DNA of 6,047 bases from Candidatus Latescibacterota bacterium (GTDB taxonomy: Bacteria > Latescibacterota > UBA2968 > GCA-2709665). The translations under genes and the position numbers were made by a program. Below, piece by piece: positions 5,552-6,047 of the stretch; within the stretch, counting starts at the first letter, position 1, and every line of letters starts with the position of its first letter. The notes beneath the pieces are model-generated. The model had not been told where the DNA came from. It ran no database searches and saw only the letters and a program-made list of their open reading frames with translations. Location: the NCBI GenBank assembly GCA_030746455.1, contig JASLMQ010000633.1:1-6047 (forward strand), read 5' to 3'.

Positions 5552-6047
5552 ATGACCCTCTATCTCAGGAACCCGCACAGCATCCTCGCCGTCCTGGAAA
5601 CACGCCCTCAGGACGTGCTCGAGATTCAGCTGCCGGATCGTCCTGCGGCGACATGGAATGAGGTCGCTAGCGCTGCTGACCAGGTCGGCACGAAACTGCG
5701 AGACGGCAGCAGAGACCGGCCCCCGCGCGGACGACGTTCCAGGAGGCCGGAGGGATCCGGTCGGCGAGAGGGTCCCGGAGCCCTCGTGCTGGAACGCGTG
5801 GGTCTGTCTTTGGATGATCTCCTCCCACTCCCCACAGAGGACCGATCGCCTGAAGACCTCTACCTGGCCCTCGACACCGTTCAGGATCCCCAGAACGTGG
5901 GGTCGATCTTTCGGACGGCGGCCTTCTTCGGAGTGGCGGGCCTGATCCTCACCCGCGACCGTTCGGCCCCGCTCAGTGCCGTTGCCTACGATGTCGCATC
6001 CGGCGGTCTCGAGCACGTGCCCTTCTCGCTGCAGACCAACCTGAGTC
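5552..6047 (+). CDS. SpoU/TrmH-family RNA 2'-O-ribose methyltransferase (RlmB-like), 3' end outside window
   Basis: The first 165 codons are present. The SPOUT catalytic domain begins at LALDTVQDPQNVGSIFRTAA (105-124), which contains motif 1 (N115, G117 and R121; the Arg is the conserved catalytic residue of the family). It continues through FGVAGLIL, RSAPLSAVAYDVASGGLEHVPF (137-158) and TNL, matching RlmB-type 23S rRNA Gm2251 methyltransferases and relatives that use S-adenosylmethionine. The N-terminal substrate-binding domain is recognisable from LYLRNPHSILAVLETRP (3-19), where the family often has YGRNPVLEAL. Between them is a very basic stretch (about 50-72, rich in Arg) and EGPGALVL where HQGVVA is usual. 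ATG 5552 is the only start downstream of the in-frame TGA at 5522 that keeps the N-terminal domain whole; no good Shine-Dalgarno sequence precedes it, so reinitiation after the YdjY-like gene is possible. The exact target RNA cannot be told from this part. Confidence 0.88.
   Translation, partial: MTLYLRNPHSILAVLETRPQDVLEIQLPDRPAATWNEVASAADQVGTKLRDGSRDRPPRGRRSRRPEGSGRREGPGALVLERVGLSLDDLLPLPTEDRSPEDLYLALDTVQDPQNVGSIFRTAAFFGVAGLILTRDRSAPLSAVAYDVASGGLEHVPFSLQTNLS

Noticed and set aside
5024..6016. 330-codon open frame on the minus strand
   Set aside because: It covers both the YdjY-like and SpoU-like genes in antisense; its translation has no domain pattern, and the plus-strand genes are clearly supported.

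Overview
The window is GC-rich (by eye above 60%), densely coded bacterial DNA with short intergenic gaps and no sign of phage, transposon, CRISPR or RNA genes. It looks like chromosomal sequence from a GC-rich, probably uncultured lineage. The only basis for a lineage guess is the gene mix (UPF0182, a DUF1343/NamZ-like protein, a two-domain GNAT-like acyltransferase, and a secreted YdjY-like protein). Such mixes occur in Gemmatimonadota, Acidobacteriota, Latescibacterota or Eisenbacteria-type genomes, and no single marker here decides between them.

Layout: (1) positions 1150 down to 1, minus strand, hold the N-terminal 383 codons of a seven-helix UPF0182 membrane protein cut by the window edge. 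(2) Positions 1151-1459 form a divergent intergenic region with a near-consensus sigma-70-type promoter facing right (TTGACA, 17 bp, TATTTT). (3) From 1460 to the right edge five genes lie head to tail on the plus strand. They are a divergent DUF1343/NamZ-family (GH171-like) protein without a signal peptide (1460-2641), an RraA/HMG-aldolase-fold protein missing the usual catalytic Arg-Asp pair (2759-3496), a GNAT-like acyltransferase overlapping it by 4 nt (3493-4776), a secreted YdjY-domain protein with a CxxCxxxC motif (4922-5524 from the first canonical start), and the start of a SpoU/TrmH-family rRNA methyltransferase (5552 to the edge).

How the genes may work together: the first three plus-strand genes share one promoter region, are tightly spaced, and have no convincing terminator between them, so they probably form a transcription unit. 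A cytoplasmic relative of an exo-muramidase, an RraA-fold protein without canonical aldolase residues and an acyltransferase-like protein is not a pathway I recognise, and their joint role is unknown. The YdjY-like and SpoU-like genes follow closely and may be cotranscribed. The most puzzling sequence feature is the YdjY-like gene: its apparent signal peptide lies in an open frame with no ATG, GTG or TTG upstream, and that open frame overlaps the CCC-TGA end of the acyltransferase gene.
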